From Cylindrobasidium torrendii FP15055 ss-10 (lineage: Eukaryota; Basidiomycota; Agaricomycetes; Agaricales; Physalacriaceae): a DNA stretch of 64,000 bases. The position numbers and the translations under genes were made by a program. Of this stretch, positions 34,600 through 45,947 are shown piece after piece. Numbering within the stretch: position 1 is the first letter of the stretch; each line of letters begins with the position of its first letter. The stretch is taken from NCBI GenBank assembly GCA_000934385.1, contig KN880520.1:1-64000 (forward strand), read 5' to 3'. The notes beneath the pieces were generated by a model. It saw only the letters and a program-made list of their open reading frames with translations. It was not told where the DNA came from and did not search any database.

Positions 34600-37269
34600 A
34601 TGACGACCGCAGTCGCCATGTCCGACTCACCATTTGATATGCAGATGTACGACGAAAGCTACGATATGGAGATGGACGCCGGCCTAGACACCAATTGGTC
34701 ACACGAAATGGAGACAGACGACCTCTACAACGACAATGACATGGACCAAGACGGCGCCGTCCAGGAATACGAGATGTCGGATGTCGGAACAGTGGCCGAC
34801 TACCCAGGCGACACCGTCGATATGGTGGAAGACGCCCCGCCCATCGCCGTCCAGGCCTTTGAATTCACTCCAGTGGAACCCACCTCCGCCCATCACGACC
34901 CTTTCATACAAGCGGAGCCCCCGAATGCGTTTATACCCTCCCTGCCCATGACACCGGCGCAGCCGATCTTAGATGTCGAGCCTCAGACAGAAATGGTCCA
35001 CGTCGAGCCGGCGCAAGCAGAGGCGCATTCGGAATATCCCGCCGAGTCGCTCAACGACGATCCTCAGTCTGAGACAGCCATCGACGCGCCCCAGTACGCG
35101 TCGGAGTCAGTCGCAGAGGCACCGCTCACCGAGTCAGAGGATCCGAGGCAGGCTGATGCCAGTGACATGTCTACGGAGGCACAACAGTCGCAGGCGGACC
35201 TTACCACCGACGCTCAGGAAACAGAGAATTATGAAGGCCAGTCACACGTTGAGGGCGTCGATTTTCCAGCCGAGACCACTGATGGTCAAGAAGCTACCTA
35301 TGTTGAAGACCCTGTTCCGCTTGGTGTTCTGCTGTCGCTTCCCGGAGGCAACCTTTGTTTATTCAGCCAGCCAAATATTGCATCCTCCTCGTCTGCAGAT
35401 GCCAGTGAATTGCCCGTTTTGTTCCAAGATCGGCCGACGCTGTTCCGGGACGGTTTGCACCATGTTTTCCGTGCTCTACGCGAGGAAGCAGCCGTCGCCG
35501 AACGTATCGACCTCTCTGCGCCAGCTCAGCTCATTCTGGATGCCCAAGAACTTCAGCTTACTATTCCAGAGGTATGTTGCCTGTATCATACCGGATACAT
35601 GCGTACTCACCTATTGCCCTAGGTCCACGAGCACGCCAGCGCAGTTACTATCGATGAACTGACCATGATGCATGATACTTTGTTTAAGAGCGGTTCACTT
35701 CGGCTGACATTGAGAACGGAACCCAACTTCATCTGGCGGTTTTCGTATCTTCAAGAGCAAGTGCGCTTGCGCGCCGAGGGTCATATTGGTCCCGGTATGG
35801 TTGTTCATTTTCCGTGTTGAGCACAGACTAATTCTTTTATTAGCTGAGGATACCACTGAGCAACAAGCGGCGGCGGAAGATCCCTCCTCCGAAGAGTACG
35901 CTGCACAAGCCGAAAATGTTGAAGAGGCTCAGGCTCTCGAGGCCGAGGAAGATCAGGCTAACCGTTCACACGACTACCCGCCCGATGCACACTCAGGTTA
36001 TGACATGCATGCATCAGACGCGCCTGCAGATGTAGACCATACACAAGAAACCGAGACCACGGCGGCATCGGGCGACGTCAATTCCATTGGCACTGACGAG
36101 ACACCAGTAGAAAACCCTGCCGATACCATGCACGACGAATCTGAGCACCCACAACCGATCCAGCCCTTTGCAGAAGTGGACAAGACGGAAGCAGCATCGA
36201 CCGTTCTCGAACAAACTCAGGCATCCCTCGATGCCGAAGCCGAAGAGCTTGCCGCCAGCGATGAGACAGCTCTGCTGCAGAGGAGCGCATCAGAGCCTGC
36301 TCTTCCACCAGTCCCGCCATCAGCAGAGGCTCTCGAAGTATCACATACTGCTGAAGAACTACCTCCCTTACCCGACGATGAGGACGATTACGATGAAGAA
36401 GATTACTGTTGGTTTCTCGACAATGGCGCTGGTGAACCTGCTGACGGATTTTCAGCTGTCGCTGAATTGACATTGAATGAGAATGATAAGACAGATATTG
36501 GTACGTCGTTCAATTCAAACCTTTTGTCCTTTACTCATTGCACTGTAGATGCTTCTGAGCACGTCGCACCGGATGGGGGCGTGGCTACAGAAACAGACTC
36601 TAGACCCGAGGGCGATACCGCAGCGCAAGAAGGTGAGGCCATCTAATGTTCCCTTTACCGAATTTGTGCTCATGTCTCTGCAGAGCAAAGCAATGACGTT
36701 GCTTCACCGGACGACACGCCAGAAGAAGTGTACGAGGATGACTACGAGGAGCTCTACGAAGAAGACACTGGCGCTTGGAACGAAGAAACCGGCGAGTATG
36801 ATGCAGAATCGTATCAATATGTCGAGGGCGAGCCCGAAAACGTTGACGACTTTGAGACTGCCGCCGATCATGCGCCTGAAGACCAATACGAGCCTGTGGA
36901 TGCCTTCGATGCTGTGGCCGCTCCAGAGGAGGATGCCTCTGCCGATGTCGTCGAGGAAGTCCCTGCAGGTGCAGACCTGCCAGACGCCGAAGGGCTAGAG
37001 CAATGGGCAGACGACTATGGCGAGAGCACGATCTCCGATGGAGACTCGGAGGTTGCGAGCCCGGTGCGGCTGGCGACAAAGCGAAGCCGAGAAGAGGTCG
37101 AGCTGGAGGATGACTATCCTGCCGATTTGGCCTTATATGGTTCCCGACCTGTGTCGCCTGGTACGTTCACTTTTGAATGGCTAGGACATGAGCTGAAGGT
37201 TCAGCAGGAAACAAACGCGCGCGGGTCGAGGTCGAGCCCCAGACTGTGGATGTGGCCGACGCCGAGTGA
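34600..37269 (+). CDS. large acidic protein, probably nuclear, unknown function
   Basis: Six exons, 34600-35571, 35623-35794, 35844-36500, 36549-36632, 36684-37160 and 37208-37269, join in phase to 807 residues. Most of it is Asp/Glu/Ala/Pro-rich and probably unfolded (for example YEDDYEELYEEDTGAWNEE). One folded-looking segment covers about residues 245-375 (GVLLSLPGGNLCLFSQPN, TLFRDGLHHVFRALREEAAV, LTLRTEPNFIWRFSYLQEQ) and spans the first intron. Near the C-terminus are two basic stretches (ATKRSREEVE and GNKRARVEVEP) that look like nuclear-localisation signals. The last exon is easily missed because it encodes only 20 residues. I infer a nuclear role, perhaps chromatin or transcription, but the sequence shows no named domain. 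Confidence 0.8.
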
Positions 37270-38008
37270 TGGGTGGTGATTTCCCCATCGCTCGACGTGG
37301 GTCATACTCACGGCTCGACAACCACTCTGACGTAGAGAAAAAAAGAAAGGCATAAGTGCATTTCCTTCTACATGCTTTTTTTGACGTCTAGCTTCTTTGA
37401 TTTGATTATTCTGTAACCGTACTTGCTTGATGCTACTGACCTTTCAGCGTTTGGAATGGGGGCGATATACTTTGAACGGTGGAGAAAATTGACAATAATA
37501 AACATAAACATTGAGGAGGTGGGACGATATGAACCATGCTTGTATGCTCTTTGTCGTTTACATGATGTACTTACTGTATTATCTTTCCATCCGTCTGGGT
37601 TGGCCTGACCAATGTCAGTTCGCTCGATGCTGGATGTCGTTGGTATACCCAGTGCTGTAGAATGGGTGTGCGCGACAACAAATGTTCACAGTGCAGACAT
37701 GGTGCGAACGCGGGCTTTGCTGTATAGTCGGCGTTCAGATACAAAAACAGTCACTCTGAGGTGGTGGCCAGCGACTGAACACAGTGCCATCTAGTGAGAT
37801 CTTGGTACAACGCTCTCGCTCCGCGTTAGCTTCAGGAATGACAATACTAGTCTCGAGGCCATTGCAGCACACGAGGAAGCGGGCCGAAATTGGGAACCAA
37901 AGTGACATCGCATTCATGAGGAGTCATGTAAAGAAACAAAGGTAATTGCAAAGACACTGATAAATAAAAGTTAAAATACCCGACTACTACATCCGGACAA
38001 TGTGCCGT
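37270..38008. other. intergenic between convergent genes
   Basis: No gene is visible between the acidic-protein stop and the stop of the secreted fusion protein. The region is AT-rich and should hold both 3' ends. Confidence 0.5.
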
Positions 38009-39024
38009 TTACCGGGAAGCAAAAGTAAGTCGAGAACCATTTTCTTCACTGTCCTTGGCAAGGACACCGCTCCATCCCCAGTTGATCTCGCCGCCATCGC
38101 CGTTGCGCTTGAATGTGCCAGAGCTAGCAACATACACCTGGGAATTCTTGTCAGAGTATATTCGCTACAGTAGGGGAAGCAGAACACACCTCGTAGCCAA
38201 TGGTTCCGCCAATCTGGATGTCGACCTCAAAGTGCTCGTGGTACCAGTCAACGCCCTGGACACCGTCCCAGTGCGCCTCATGCTTGGTGTGGCAGACGAC
38301 GACGTTCTTGTTGTACTCCGCTGCGAGGCCGTCACGGACGTTCTTGACGGTATTCGCGCGCGCGGTGTTATCGGCAGACTGGCCACCAAGGATGGCGTTG
38401 ACGAGCTCGGCGATGCTGCCAGCGATGTCGGCCTTCTGGCGGGGCTCGACTACGGCAACTTCATCGCGCCTGTCTCTGGGTGGGTTGAAGTCGCCATCGT
38501 CGAAGCAGCTGGGATATTGTTAAATGTGGCCCTCATTGAATGTGGAAGGGAAACTCACTCTCCGCAGCCATCGTTTCCGCCGATGCAGACACCAGAGCCA
38601 TCGCTCAACGTCGTGAGGCCGTTGACCTTGCCCTTAGAGACGGAAGCGCAGCCAAGGAGCGCCTGGACGGCCTCCTTGACAGCGCCAGACTCTGCGTTGC
38701 TGTTGGTGATATAAACAGAGCCTGAAAAAGGTTGTCAGCCTGCGATGAACAGCTGCGATAACTAGGCAACTTACAGCCCTTGACTGAAGCGACGTTCCAT
38801 GCATCGCCCGTGGCATGGTAGGTGCAGTGGTTCTCCATGGGGAGGTTCTGCTGCCAGTTGTCGAGGAGAGACTGGCAAGCGGAGAGCGTCGCGTCTTGGG
38901 TGGTACCACAAGAAACCGGATTGGACCAGTCGCGCATCGCAAGGAGGCCTGCAATGGAGGCATCGGGGGAGGCAGCCTGGACGGCGAGAGTGGCCGCGGA
39001 AAGTAGGAAGAAAGCGGCGAACAT
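38009..39024 (-). CDS. secreted cysteine-rich protein with fused C-terminal module
   Basis: Exons 39024-38775, 38721-38559, 38508-38190 and 38137-38009 join in phase to 286 residues. A signal peptide (MFAAFFLLSAATLAVQAA) begins it. The first domain runs from SCGTTQDATLSACQSLLDNW to GCGDCF and has eight or so cysteines: CG..DATLS.CQ.L.DNW, then GC, VNG, VC and CGDCF. After an Arg/Asp-rich linker comes a second module with KHEAHWDGVQGVDWYHEHFE and GTFKRNGDGGEINWGWSG; its aromatic and His residues are notable. The first domain is the same as the whole mature product of the neighbour at 40029. I assign no enzyme activity. A secreted, possibly surface or effector-like role is inference. Confidence 0.85.
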
Positions 39025-39135
39025 GGTGTCGAAAAGTATAAGAGGTGGTGAAGAAGTTGAAAAGTAAGAGGCGGCAGCGAAGAAGAGAAGTGAAAAGTGC
39101 TGAGTGCTGGGGAATGCTGAGGAAACTTGGTTGGC

Positions 39136-39142
39136 TTTTATA
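39136..39142 (-). promoter_or_regulatory. TATA box of the secreted fusion gene
   Basis: On the minus strand the sequence reads GCTATAAAA, about 112 bases before the ATG at 39024. The same nine bases precede the divergent partner gene. Confidence 0.65.
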
Positions 39143-39888
39143 GCTTCTAGTCCATCTTCATGAGGCACGCCCTGAGCGGAAGAAAGCAAAATAGTGCCAG
39201 GTTTCAGCGAGTCTCAATCATGGTGGCTACGATGCTACTGGACTTGGTCTAATCTTTCAGCCTATGGTCGTCCTCGTCGCAAACATGAAGCGTCTCTGTC
39301 TGCACAGGATTCAACATGACCTTGGACTTTTAGATTGGATTGGTTATGTGTCGCTGACCAATGCCTCCGCGCCGTGTGAGCCGGTGAACAGGCACAACAC
39401 AATTTGGAAAAACATACACTTAATTAAGACTTACTCAGTACTACTCTCCGTCTTTGTCTTCGTCCGCGGTCCAAGGCCAGTTCGCGAGCGCCGCTACGAG
39501 GGTTGTGGATGCCCAGCAGCGCAGGCGGTTGGAACTTGGGTTGGCAGTTCGACTCAGGCCCAAGTTTGCATAGCCCCATCAAATTTAAGCGTTTCGTACG
39601 CCACTTTCAAACAACAACCGAGAACTCGCACCTGCCCAGTCTGCGCCTCATTTTGATGTGCCACTGAGGCGCTAAGACAGTGAAGCAGGGCCAGAGGAAG
39701 CGATGTGCGCGGCATCCATGTGAATCCGCCAAATTGACGGTCTCGGAGGTGCATCTCTATGGCCACTATGCAACTTGGAACTTCCGAACTCATCGCCTTG
39801 GATGTTTCTGGGAAGGATCCTCTTGTCTCTCGGTATGAAAGATAAGCCATATGACATCCTCCGGAAGATCCCATCAGATACCAGAGGC

Positions 39889-39895
39889 TATAAAA
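39889..39895 (+). promoter_or_regulatory. TATA box of the small secreted gene
   Basis: GCTATAAAA lies 134-142 bases before the ATG at 40029, followed by a pyrimidine-rich leader. The match to the box of the partner gene suggests both derive from one ancestral promoter. Confidence 0.65.
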
Positions 39896-40028
39896 CCTGA
39901 CGCAAAAAGGCCGTTTTTCTGCAGCAATCTTTTCCCCTTCAACTTCATCAGCCCACCCATTTTCACCCCCAACTTCGAAGCCTTTTCTTCTCTTCGCCTT
40001 CGAAGCTTCTCATTTTACATTCAAAAAC

Positions 40029-40543
40029 ATGAAGTCTTTCACCGCTCTTGCTCTTTTCGCATCCGTCGCTCTTGCTGCACCCAGCCTTGAGCTGCGCCAG
40101 ACCAACAACGCCAACAAGCCAGAGTGCGGTGTAGCGGGCGACGCGACGCTTTCGGACTGCCAACACCTCTACGACAACTGGCCTTACTACCAAGACGCGA
40201 CATGGGGCGCGACCTGCCACTCTGGCATCACGCTCGAGTACAACCCTACATGCTACGGCAACTGCTGCATCTACACTTCCTCAAGGACCCCATTGTGTAA
40301 GTCACCTCATTTTTTGATTCCCTGTATCTCATGCTCATTTGGATTCTAGGGGAGGATGTACACACCGCCGTGGGCCAGCTGCTTGGCTGCAGATCTGAGT
40401 CGAAGGGCACGGTCAACGGTCGCGTTCAAGTGACTGACTCTGGCACCGTCTGTATGGCTGACCGCAAAGCATGTGGTGACTGCGTAGGTTTTTCATACGT
40501 AGCATATCCAGCCATACTGATTTGCGCTCTACAGTTCAACTAA
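40029..40543 (+). CDS. small secreted cysteine-rich protein
   Basis: Exons 40029-40296, 40350-40483 and 40535-40543 join in phase to 136 residues; the last exon encodes only Phe-Asn-stop. A signal peptide (FTALALFASVALAAP) is followed by ECGVAGDATLSDCQHLYDNW, then CYGNCCIYTS, GQLLGCRSESKGTVNG, and ACGDCFN at the end. Cysteine number and spacing suggest several disulfides in a stable extracellular fold. The same pattern forms the N-terminal domain of the divergent neighbour, which continues beyond CGDCF where this one stops. Function unknown; small size, secretion and cysteines resemble fungal effectors or hydrophilic cell-wall proteins. Confidence 0.85.
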
Positions 40544-40829
40544 AGTCGTTGGGTGTTCATTTGATTGCGGCGATTGGGTATCGAGTACTAGTGCTATTTC
40601 ATGTTATATCATTATTATGGCTGCATTTGCCTTTAAAATGCATTTTTCTTCATGTCATTGGGTTCTGAAAGATCAAGAACGCGACTTCAAGTTTAAACTG
40701 AAGCCGGTGGCGACGGGCCGCTGATCCGAAAATCAAAATGATCGACTCTTGCGTTTAGAACTTTGACTTTGACCTATCTGCGACCTATGCGCTGCCCGTT
40801 ATAGCCCTTGGCCTTCCAATTTGCAAACC

Positions 40830-42802
40830 ATGGCCGACGCCCACACCGCCCGACTGTGCGTGCAGATAATTGACTCCCATTTTGGCAGCCTGACATCTGT
40901 GAGCAGTGATTTCTCCAATCATTTTCGTGCTGTTTGTTCATCCACTGCCAGACGGTCGCATCTACCCTTCTCACGCGCGGACGACTCACGCTACCACATC
41001 TCATCCGATACTCTGGTCTGAAGCCGCGCACCGTGCGCGCCTGCATCCTTGTTTTAGTGCAGCACAATTTGCTGTGGCATGCAACGCTGGATCGAGAAGA
41101 AGAGGCGCTGGAAATCAATGTTGAAGAGTGTTTGACGCGATTACGATATGGGAGATACGCGTGGATTGCAGAAGAGAACCTTGGGGTCAAGGTGCGTGTT
41201 TCCAATGTCAGAATATGACCTATAGCTAACGGCACATAGGCAAGGGAAATATTAGAACTGGTGCTTGACCACGGGAAGCTGCGTCCGGAGGAGATTATGC
41301 GCGAAATAAAGGAGACCCATTTTGTCAGTGGTGCGTGCCCTTTCCTATAAATGCGATTTCATTTAACGTGATAGCAGACGTGAAGGACTATAACAAAGCG
41401 TTGACTCAGTTGGTCAAGCTCAGATATCTCAAGCCAGCCACTGCGCTTGGACACCAGTCACCACGAGACAAGCTTATCAAATACGAGGCTGCTGAACGCG
41501 CCAAAATTTCTGGTTTACCGACAACAAAACAGTTACGGGAAGCAAAAGAGGTTGCATACGCGATGTGGAAACGTGAAGAGGCTGCTGCAGAGAGCGAGGG
41601 CTTGGTGCGTCGCCATCATCATTTAGCACTCTAGTCCTGAACCGATCCAGACCGTGAAAGGACGCGTAAATGTGCGTCTGAATCATCCCACGCTGTGCTC
41701 TGGCTCATGTGCAATTAGGAAACCGCATATTTCCGCATCAACGCAGAACGCTTCAACATTCACATTCGCAATACCGTACGAGGCGCCAACCGCGCATCCC
41801 AACTTATGCTCATAACTCCTTAGTTAATAGAGCGCGCCGCTCGACAACGATATAATGAAGGGGCAGCTGCAGTGGTACGAGCGGCGCTAAAAGTAACAGA
41901 ACAACAACAACTTTCCCTCGCAGAAGCACGGACAGGTGCGCTACCCGAACACCCATTACCCTCCTCCCTTGCTCATATCCACTGCAGAACCCATCACGAT
42001 AGCGAACATAGCTGGCCAACTAACAGCCAACGATAACCTCGCGTCTGGCCTTGTCCTGACCTCGTCAAAACAAGCCAACAGAGCTCAATGTATCAAGGAA
42101 TACCTTGGTATTCTCTCAAACGCCGACAATCCAACGCTGACGGCGCGCGCAGCCGCCTTTGTGTCCTTCGATTCACAGAAAGTGCATGTTGAGTTCGAGA
42201 CTGTGGGCAAGCGGATGAAGCGCGGGGTCCTTGAGGCTGTTGTCCGAGAACGACACGGCACTGAGGGTGTGCGCATCATCCGTCTACTTCTCGAAACAGG
42301 CAAGATGGATGAGAAACAGGTTGGCCAATTCCAATCCCTTGTGCCCTTCGTATCTGACTGGACCTGCTAGATTAGCAAAGTGGCGATGATGGCGACCAAG
42401 GACGTCCGACCAAAATTGTCTGCGCTTGCTGGGGAATCTATCATCAGCACGTCGGAGGTGCCCAGAGGGGCGGACCGGAATCCTACACGGACGTTCTACT
42501 TGTGGTACATTGACCTGAACAAAGCGTATCAGGTCATCCTTCTCCAACTGTATAAAACTCTCTATAATATTGGCGTGCGACGACAGACGGAGAAGGAGGA
42601 GCAGATGGTGAAGACGGTGCTGGAGAAGCGGGCACGGAAGGACGTCCAGGCAGATTTGTCGTTGTTGTCTGCGCTGGATAGGGACGTGCTGGAAGCGTGG
42701 GAGCAGAAGGAGGAGAGGCTGACGGTGTTAGAGATGCGGGTAGAGGAGAGTGTATTCTTGTTGCGTGATCTCGCTGTGCTTGGGTCGGACAATAATGACT
42801 GA
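40830..42802 (+). CDS. RPC82: RNA polymerase III subunit RPC82 (RPC3/POLR3C)
   Basis: A multi-exon gene. The N-terminus (ARLCVQIIDSHFGSLTS) joins in phase across a 53-nt intron to a winged-helix domain with LIRYSGLKPRTVRACILVLV and QHNLLWHA, which is the most recognisable RPC82 block. Further winged-helix segments follow: AREILELVLDHGKLRPEEIM, the region around ETAYFRINAERFNIHIRN, and ERHGTEGVRIIRLLLETGKM. The C-terminal helix-rich tail (LDRDVLEAWEQKEERLTVLE) resembles the coiled coil that ends the family. RPC82 joins RPC34 and RPC31 in a Pol III subcomplex for initiation at tRNA and 5S rRNA genes. I could not settle the splicing around 41600-41720, where a very short or unusual intron would be needed. 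Confidence 0.85.
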
Positions 42803-42967
42803 ACCCTTACTTGTTGTATTCTTCCCTCATTGTGATTTGAGTGGATTTCTTTGCTGATATGCAGGCCCGACTAGAGAAAGCAGCTCAAGATTATAGAGCA
42901 CGACCTCATCGAAAGCGCAAAACTTCGCATTCAGACTACTCTATTCGAACACAGGTGCAACTAACCT

Positions 42968-45185
42968 CTAAGCCCAAGGATACTCCAAAAACACCTCCCA
43001 CACCTTCTGAATCGCATCCTGCCTGAACGTATCCTGCTGAACACTGACTGGCGTTTCGCCATCGTCGAGTGACAGGATGCTCCGTTCCTCAGGTGTCCAT
43101 TTAGGCCACACAGTGCTGTTACCGCCGTTGGGATCCAAGTCGTACATGAAGTTCACAAGATAGTCGGCAAGCTCGCCACCACTATAGCTGTTCGCGACGT
43201 CGTGGCCGTGGTACGTGCCCATTCCCGGTGTCTCGTTTTTGTCCCTTCGGTAAACTGTGGATTTTTATAAGATGTTGAGGTCACTGTGGTATGGGCAAGT
43301 ACGCACTAAATGTCCAAATGTCGGTGTAGCCTGCGAGAGCGTTGAGGAGGAAGCGACGGGGAGCTTGGAACATAATGTCTCCTTGGATGGCAGCGAGACG
43401 CTTGAATTGTGGCGTGAGGGCGTTTTCGTCCCCTGTGTCGAATGGGGAACCCTCGGACGGGGTTGAAGGGTAGAGCTCGAGGAGTTCACGGACGTCGTCT
43501 TCTGGCACGCCCGGGAGGTAGTTGGTTGCTATGTATTCGGAAAACTCCTCATCGGTCCTACAGTCATGTCAAAACGATGAAGGCAGAGAGAAAGGGATGG
43601 ACATACGTTATGTTGAGTTGGCTAAACGTGAACAGTGTTCCCTCGTCGTCCGCGTCTCCTGTGATTATAGGTACTTGTGCTACCTTCTTCTGTTCAAGCA
43701 GTCTCTGTGGGTTGTCGGAAAAGAGCACGCCATCGACGCGGGGAAGCCAGGCAAGATGCAGGGACTAGATCACTTGTCAGTGCACCGCGGCCAGGCGAAA
43801 GAGATCCGGGAGCATGTACCTCGTAGTCCCACACCAGAGGGGTCTTGCTCATGGCCTGTAGTAGTGTCTCGTACTCGGCCTCTCGAAGGCAATCCAGGGT
43901 GCTCGTCGCATCAGAGCATCCAGTCTCTTCGACGAGAAAATCATAGTCTGCACGGACCAACTTAGTTCAAGACATCATGGGTACCGGGGAACATCGACGT
44001 ACATTTTTGGCCATCTGTAAGGTCTCCTACGGACATCGGAGATCCTGACTGGGCGAATATACCATGGAAAAGTCCTTCTGTGTTCCCGTCGTATGCAACG
44101 AGTTGTGATGCTATCGAGATGGCACCGGCGGAGCCGCCCCAACTATCAAAGTCATGTTGTGAGTATTGTGAAAAAGAGGGTAGAGGGAAGAACTCACAGC
44201 GTTATCAGAGAGGCATCCCCGCCAAAGGAACCGATATACTTCTGTATCCACTTCAAGGCTAGACGTTCTTGAAGGAGATGTCAAGCGCGATCACGGTCAC
44301 GGGGGCGTGAGTACTACTCACGATCGTGAAGGCCGAGATTGCCGACGCCTGCATCTTTGACCTCCTTGCTGGCTAGGAATCCGAAAGCTTTCCCAATACT
44401 GGTTATTCGGTTGAATTCATCGTAAAATTGGGGGCTCACCAGAAACACGATTGTTCATTGAGACATAGATGACGGGCTTGCCGATGCTGATGGAATGGCT
44501 AACCAGGTCGGTGCCATGGTATGGGGTAAATGTGCTACAAAGAGGATCAACATAGCTCCAAGATATAGAGAGACTAGCTGCTTACAAGGGAGACCCGCCG
44601 ACTTCAAATGCACCTCCGAACATCCACTAAATCGAAAACCATTGAGCTAGACATGAGATGATTGAGATGAAAACATACCGCTACCACTGGGAGGTCAGTG
44701 TAGTTATCCGCATTGGCGGGACGGATAACGTTGACAGACAGGCCTTTTACTCAAGGGTCAATTTGTGCAAGCTACCCAAAAGGAAGCGAGAGTTTGCGCA
44801 CAATCTTCGCCGTAGTCAGTCGGGCCCACGTATCCACTTGATACAAGTTCTGCAGTGGCATTCGGAATACCAGAAAGGTCTGGGGCTTGCCTCAACAGCT
44901 GTTGTGGGCACACTGGGCCGTAGTTGGTTGCATTGACTGTGCCCGAATATGCCTCGACTGCCTGAGGCAAGTTGAACCGTAAACTTCCTGTTCTGTAAAT
45001 GCATTAGAAATCGTGAAGCAGAGTGTAAGTCATACATACGGAGGTTGTGCAAACGGAATACCTAGATAACTCTCGACACCTGCATCGCTTGTCCCAACAA
45101 ACGTCGCGTCGTCCACGAGGATCGTTGGTAACTCTGTAGCGAAGACCGCAGCAATGAGCGCGAAAGGATACAGCTGGCGAAGCAT
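42968..45185 (-). CDS. secreted type-B carboxylesterase/lipase, copy 2
   Basis: This is a close homologue of the gene at 20871-23122, on the opposite strand, with a similar exon layout. It has a signal peptide (LRQLYPFALIAAVFA), ESYLGIPFAQPP, WMFGGAFEVGG, IYVSMNNRVS, and LALKWIQKYIGSFGGD. The nucleophile elbow is GGSAG, within WGGSAGAISI, so the GxSxG motif is intact here. The acid is in GDADDEGT and the catalytic His in GTYHGHDV. The end is LEYPWA. It should hydrolyse carboxylic esters outside the cell. It is convergent with RPC82, whose stop lies 166 bases away. Confidence 0.88.
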
Positions 45186-45234
45186 CTCCGTGAAAGAGGG
45201 TGAAGCGAGTGCAGGTATCTAACTATAACCCGCC

Positions 45235-45242
45235 TTATAATA
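45235..45242 (-). promoter_or_regulatory. TATA-like element of carboxylesterase copy 2
   Basis: TATTATAA on the minus strand lies about 50 bases before the ATG at 45185, a position similar to the TATATAAG box of copy 1. Confidence 0.45.
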
Positions 45243-45947
45243 CGTTTCGACCACACTGTAATGCCCAAAATGGGAGTACCGCCATTGTGTAACGGCTGAG
45301 TAACTTAGCCAGGCCAGATTTCTAATTGTGATGGTAATCAATAAAGCCTACGTCCTCTGTTTGACAGAATAGCCAGACCAGAGATAGACGGTATATGTAA
45401 TAAGCAGGCACATATGTATGTGACCAACCTGCCCACGGTAGACTGCAGTCTAAAACGCCTACCTCTATAATTTGTCGTTATATCCGACCATCCAGAGCAA
45501 GTGTCACGACTGGTTTGTCTGGATCACTTTGGCGTTGGGCAGCTTCAGTCATCGTTAGAACAGTATCTTCGCTAATGAATTGTGGATCTTGGAGTGAGAA
45601 TACTAATGGCAATTTGTGGACGACCAACATCTCAGAGTCATGCTGTTACTCTTTGTTACTACTGCACCAAGAACCGCCCTACATTGCTAGCACTTCAGAT
45701 AACACCAATGCAAGAGTGTTGACGTTCAAGTTAAGCGATCAAATCCAATCTCCCGCAAGTAAGCACGGCACCAGCTAAGCCTTTGGGTGCCATAAATCTC
45801 GTTAAAAAAACCTCACAGAGGTCAGATTGTCAAGATTAAGAGTGTACAAGAGATCATGCCCCAAAATTACAACATAAAAGCCATATTCTAATGCCATAGC
45901 ACATCATCTTCGCAATAAAGCCGTCCACCATTGCCTGTGCAATCGTA
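45243..45947. other. intergenic, no gene seen
   Basis: Upstream of the carboxylesterase start and downstream of the membrane-protein stop I see no gene. The sequence is AT-rich. Confidence 0.5.

Larger units (their letters stand above)
39025..40028. other. shared 1-kb divergent promoter region
   Basis: Apart from the two TATA boxes, no gene is visible between the divergent secreted-protein starts. Common activators could act on both genes from here. Confidence 0.5.
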
